This document shows positions 61,421 to 64,000 of a DNA stretch of 64,000 bases, piece after piece (positions within the stretch are counted from its first letter, which is position 1; each line of letters opens with the position of its first letter). Origin of the DNA: Pictodentalium vernedei (taxonomy: Eukaryota; Mollusca; Scaphopoda; Dentaliida; Dentaliidae); the NCBI GenBank assembly GCA_031216915.1, contig CM062294.1, forward strand, positions 26,908,985-26,972,984. Reading direction: 5' to 3'. The notes beneath the pieces were generated by a model, which saw nothing but the letters and a program-made list of their open reading frames with translations, ran no database searches and was not told the DNA's origin. A program made the position numbers and the translations under genes.

Positions 61421-61893
61421 GAATCTTACCCTTACGCGTTTTAATTGTACGCGTTTATCTGGAGCTTTGGTTTGTATGGTTTTGATAGAAATTCGGAAAA
61501 GAGAAATACTTATAAACGCTTCCTCTCTCTATATTATGCTGATTTCATAATATTAACGGGTCTGTCATTCGCCTGTCGCTAAAATGTAAGCGAACGATAA
61601 ATCACACGATTACACTTCACTCGTGGGAAAAACCTACTTTTCCAATCGATTGCCTGATTATATTATTTTGTTACAATGTTTCAGATTAAATGCAGTTAAA
61701 TATACAAATCCGATATAGCGTGTATTGCATGTATAATTTCATTAAATTATGCGCGAGTGCTGTTTTTTTTTAATTACTCGAAAAGGGCCCCAGAAAGTTT
61801 AAAATATTTTCACGAGCAAAACAATTTTGTTCATTTCTGCAAGCTCCGAAAGCATCACCTCGATCCAGAGATGAAAATAGGTGGAGGTACCAT
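61421..61893. other. No feature recognised
   Basis: No repeat or gene noted up to the target duplication GGTACCAT at 61886-61893. Confidence 0.5.
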
Positions 61894-62812
61894 CATGGGC
61901 GCAGATCATGGGGGGAGGGGGGACGGGGGACGTGCCCCCCCCGATCTAATCAGGGGGGGGGGGGCATGGTATGCCATGCCCCCCCCCCCACCACTGGGGG
62001 GACATGGTATGACATGTCCCCCACTATGCTCCCCCACTGCTGCACCCTCTCATCAATTTTGTTTGAATAATTTTGAGACGTGGAGACTCAGAACACGTGC
62101 GAATCGCTTGTTAGCCCATTGTGGGTTAACCAGGCCCGTCGGAACCGGGGGGGGGGGGGACTGCAGCCACCCCAATAATTTGCTCTTGTGTCATCGTCAG
62201 TTTATCCACGCTGGGAGCAACCGATGTTAAATATCCACAACTAATTTGAATAAAACAGAGTCAATCAACTACGGATACGGGGGTGGGGGTGGGGGGGGGG
62301 GCAGTCGTAACTAGACTCATACAGTAACACAACGTAGGTTTTTTGTCGGCGTAAAAGCTTATCTTTTGGGCCCAAATATCTGCGTTGGGAATTCCACTGT
62401 TGATGACGTATGTGTCGGGCTGTTATTGGATCTGTTAATCCATTAACGGGCCCGACACATACGTCTTCGCTCCATCTGTTGGGCCCTTATGCTAATCCAC
62501 CGCACAGTTGAATTGTGTTAATCTAATAGGGAACGCTCGGTAAAGCGGGAACAATTATGGTTAAGCATTTTGACAAAATTACAACAGGCTGTTGAAAAAC
62601 ATATTTTTTTCAACTAAATAATTAAGAGAAATTATACCCCAGAGGCCACCAGAATGCACCATTTGATAGCGCAATTTAAAAATTTTCTTGGGGGGAGAAC
62701 ACCCCCAAACCCCCCTCTGACGGCTCGTGCCTGCGGCACTCGCTGCAGATGCCTTCGGCATCTGCCCGTCCCCCCCCCCCCCCACACTTTTTGGAAGAGA
62801 TCTGCGCCCATG
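61894..62812. mobile_element. hAT-like non-autonomous element with 8-bp duplication
   Basis: Ends CATGGGCGCAGATC and mirror GATCTNNGCGCCCATG-type (GATCTGCGCCCATG), flanked by GGTACCAT on both sides (61886-61893, 62813-62820). Long G/C homopolymers lie next to both ends. An internal hairpin GACGTATGTGTCGGGC / GCCCGACACATACGTC is at 62405-62465. No transposase. The 8-bp duplication fits hAT. Confidence 0.88.
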
Positions 62813-62904
62813 GGTACCATAAACTTTAAGTGAAATTTCTGTGACTGAATCCGAATTTTACTTCTCGTATAAAACAGCGAGAGATGAGATGTCAAATGGT
62901 TGTT

Positions 62905-63191
62905 AGAGTTATTTAGTTATTGGTGTTTAGCCCTTTAACTCTAGTGGTAGCTTCCATGTCAGTTCAATAGCAACAATTAGAAGAGTCCATATTCATTATT
63001 TGGGGTAGACCAATTAATATTTTCAACGTGCAGCCTCTGGGCTGCACGTTGAAAATATTGCTTGGTCTACCTCACATGTTTACTGAACAGCCATCCTATT
63101 TAATAACGTTATGACGTTTCACGTTCCTGCTGGAAAAAACGGCCGCTAGGGTTCAAAGGGTTAAGGTCACATACTTCTGCACAATGGCTAA
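62905..63191 (-). mobile_element. SINE tail II split by a TTAA-type MITE
   Basis: TTATTTAGTTATTGGTGTTTA before the MITE and TTAAGGTCACATACTTCTGC, ACAATGGCTAA after it reconstruct by adjacency the tail II order seen at 59555-59590. A short continuation (TAATGATGACCA) may lie after the next element at 63846. Confidence 0.85.
62931..63160. mobile_element. TTAA-type MITE family 2 inserted in a SINE tail
   Basis: CCCTTTAACTCTAGTGG left end, GGTTCAAAGGG right end, bounded by TTAG (62927-62930) and TTAA (63161-63164). The SINE tail GTGTTTAAGGTC contains a single TTAA, so its duplication upon insertion is visible. Hairpin core GGTAGACCAATTAATATTTT / complement. Confidence 0.95.
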
Positions 63192-63845
63192 GGTTCCGCT
63201 CCACAGTTTTTCAGGCATTTCCAAATATGACACGCCATACACTCTCTTCAAATGCAAATGTCCTGTAACTTAGTTATTAAACCCATAACATGTATTACAT
63301 TTCCCAAATCCACAAAAAACATATAACACTATCTGACTAAGTAGAAATAAACAATCTGAATGTGGGTGGAATAATTTATTGTCAAAGGCCAGACTTCAAC
63401 CTGAAAAATTGCTTGAAAAAATGCCGAAACCAGTCATTTTCAGCCACCTAGCAGCCTCAAAAGCAGAATTTTCCCACCAACCTCATCTACCCACCCCTGG
63501 AACAGAGCATCCCCTGTTTCTAAAATGCAAAAAAAATTTTATATGTTTCCGTCTCCTTTTTCAGTTACCTGTCTGGTAACAAACCCGTGTAAAAATTACA
63601 TTTAAAAAAATAGCCAATTTTTCGAAGCCACTGTTTCCCATAATTCATCTGGTAATTTACTCCTATGTATCAGACTCCAACTTTGGGACCAAAACTTCAA
63701 ATTCTCTTGTCCAACAAAAAACCTAATGTGATCATATATCTGATACTAAAAATATATCTCTATTTTACATGGCCTTAGTTTCAACATATGCCCTATGTTT
63801 AGAATTTCACCCATGTGCAATAGTGCGAAACTGTGGAGCGGAACC
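63192..63845. mobile_element. 654-bp element, GGTTCCGCTCCACAGTTT ends, TAA flanks
   Basis: Terminal inverted repeats GGTTCCGCTCCACAGTTT and mirror, each bordered by TAA (63189-63191, 63846-63848). A 3-bp TWA duplication is the rule for PIF/Harbinger elements. The interior is AT-rich with no credible transposase (66-codon frame only). Confidence 0.8.
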
Positions 63846-64000
63846 TAATGATGACCACAACATGGATATAAAGTCAAAGTCAGTCGATCGTTAACGCCCC
63901 ATGTTGCCTATTTTAGAGGACTTGCACCCCAAGCATTAGTGACTGGGTCCTATTTTACGAGTAAAAGGGTGCTTGTTTACACAGTATAAAGTCAAGGTTT

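Noticed and set aside
61757-62230. 157-codon plus-strand frame
   Set aside because: Runs across the end of the hAT-like element and its G-tracts; glycine/proline-rich content comes from the homopolymers.
1-64000. Retrovirus or LTR-retrotransposon copies
   Set aside because: No gag, pol or env-like frame and no paired long terminal repeats were recognised.

Overview
This is a repeat-dominated, AT-rich animal nuclear sequence with one recognisable host coding exon. The organism is most likely a marine invertebrate, probably a lophotrochozoan such as a mollusc. That rests on the spliced Shaw-type potassium-channel exon, on the tRNA- and 5S-headed SINEs with (AAAT)n tails, and on a 2-kb tandem-monomer repeat at 12056-14019 whose first lines and terminal hairpin resemble repeats I associate with mollusc and annelid genomes. 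The species cannot be fixed by eye.

Host gene. The single convincing host feature is at 36864-37661 on the + strand: the cytoplasmic T1 (tetramerisation) domain of a Kv3/Shaw-like channel with an intact HX5CX20CC zinc site and a clean splice donor after ...SSTAAK. No S1-S6 or pore exon was recognised downstream, so 37662 to the window end (over 26 kb) may be one intron packed with mobile elements.

Mobile elements by region. 0-9 kb: palindromic (foldback) MITEs, TTAA-flanked piggyBac-like MITEs, a TA-flanked CAGT... MITE and several SINEs. 9-14 kb: a SINE inside a SINE, one arm of a long foldback element, a MITE inside a MITE and the 2-kb tandem-monomer repeat. 14-23 kb: Tc1-like MITEs and five different minisatellites (42, 54, 31 and 59 bp units plus small duplications). 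23-34 kb: a SINE inside a MITE, a 5S-headed SINE, a Tc1 transposon carrying a decayed DD34E transposase and interrupted by a 2.1-kb hAT-like insertion, and another MITE inside a MITE. 34-43 kb: SINEs, the Kv exon and an 80-bp minisatellite. 43.5-47.8 kb: a 4.2-kb foldback element with arms of about 1.7 kb and a 6-bp target duplication, sitting inside a SINE. 48-64 kb: further SINEs, a second Tc1 copy in the opposite orientation, an element built from ATACGGAT repeats, hairpins, and a SINE tail split by two different DNA transposons.

Themes. (1) SINEs are modular: at least three tRNA-like heads and one 5S rRNA-like head are joined to one body and two alternative tails. (2) Several DNA-transposon families are present only as non-autonomous palindromes, and their insertion order can be read from nesting. 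(3) Two MITE families with different ends share one hairpin core. (4) The arms of the long foldback element carry a symmetric cluster of promoter-like motifs. Family assignments rest on terminal motifs and target duplications seen directly; no database search was possible.
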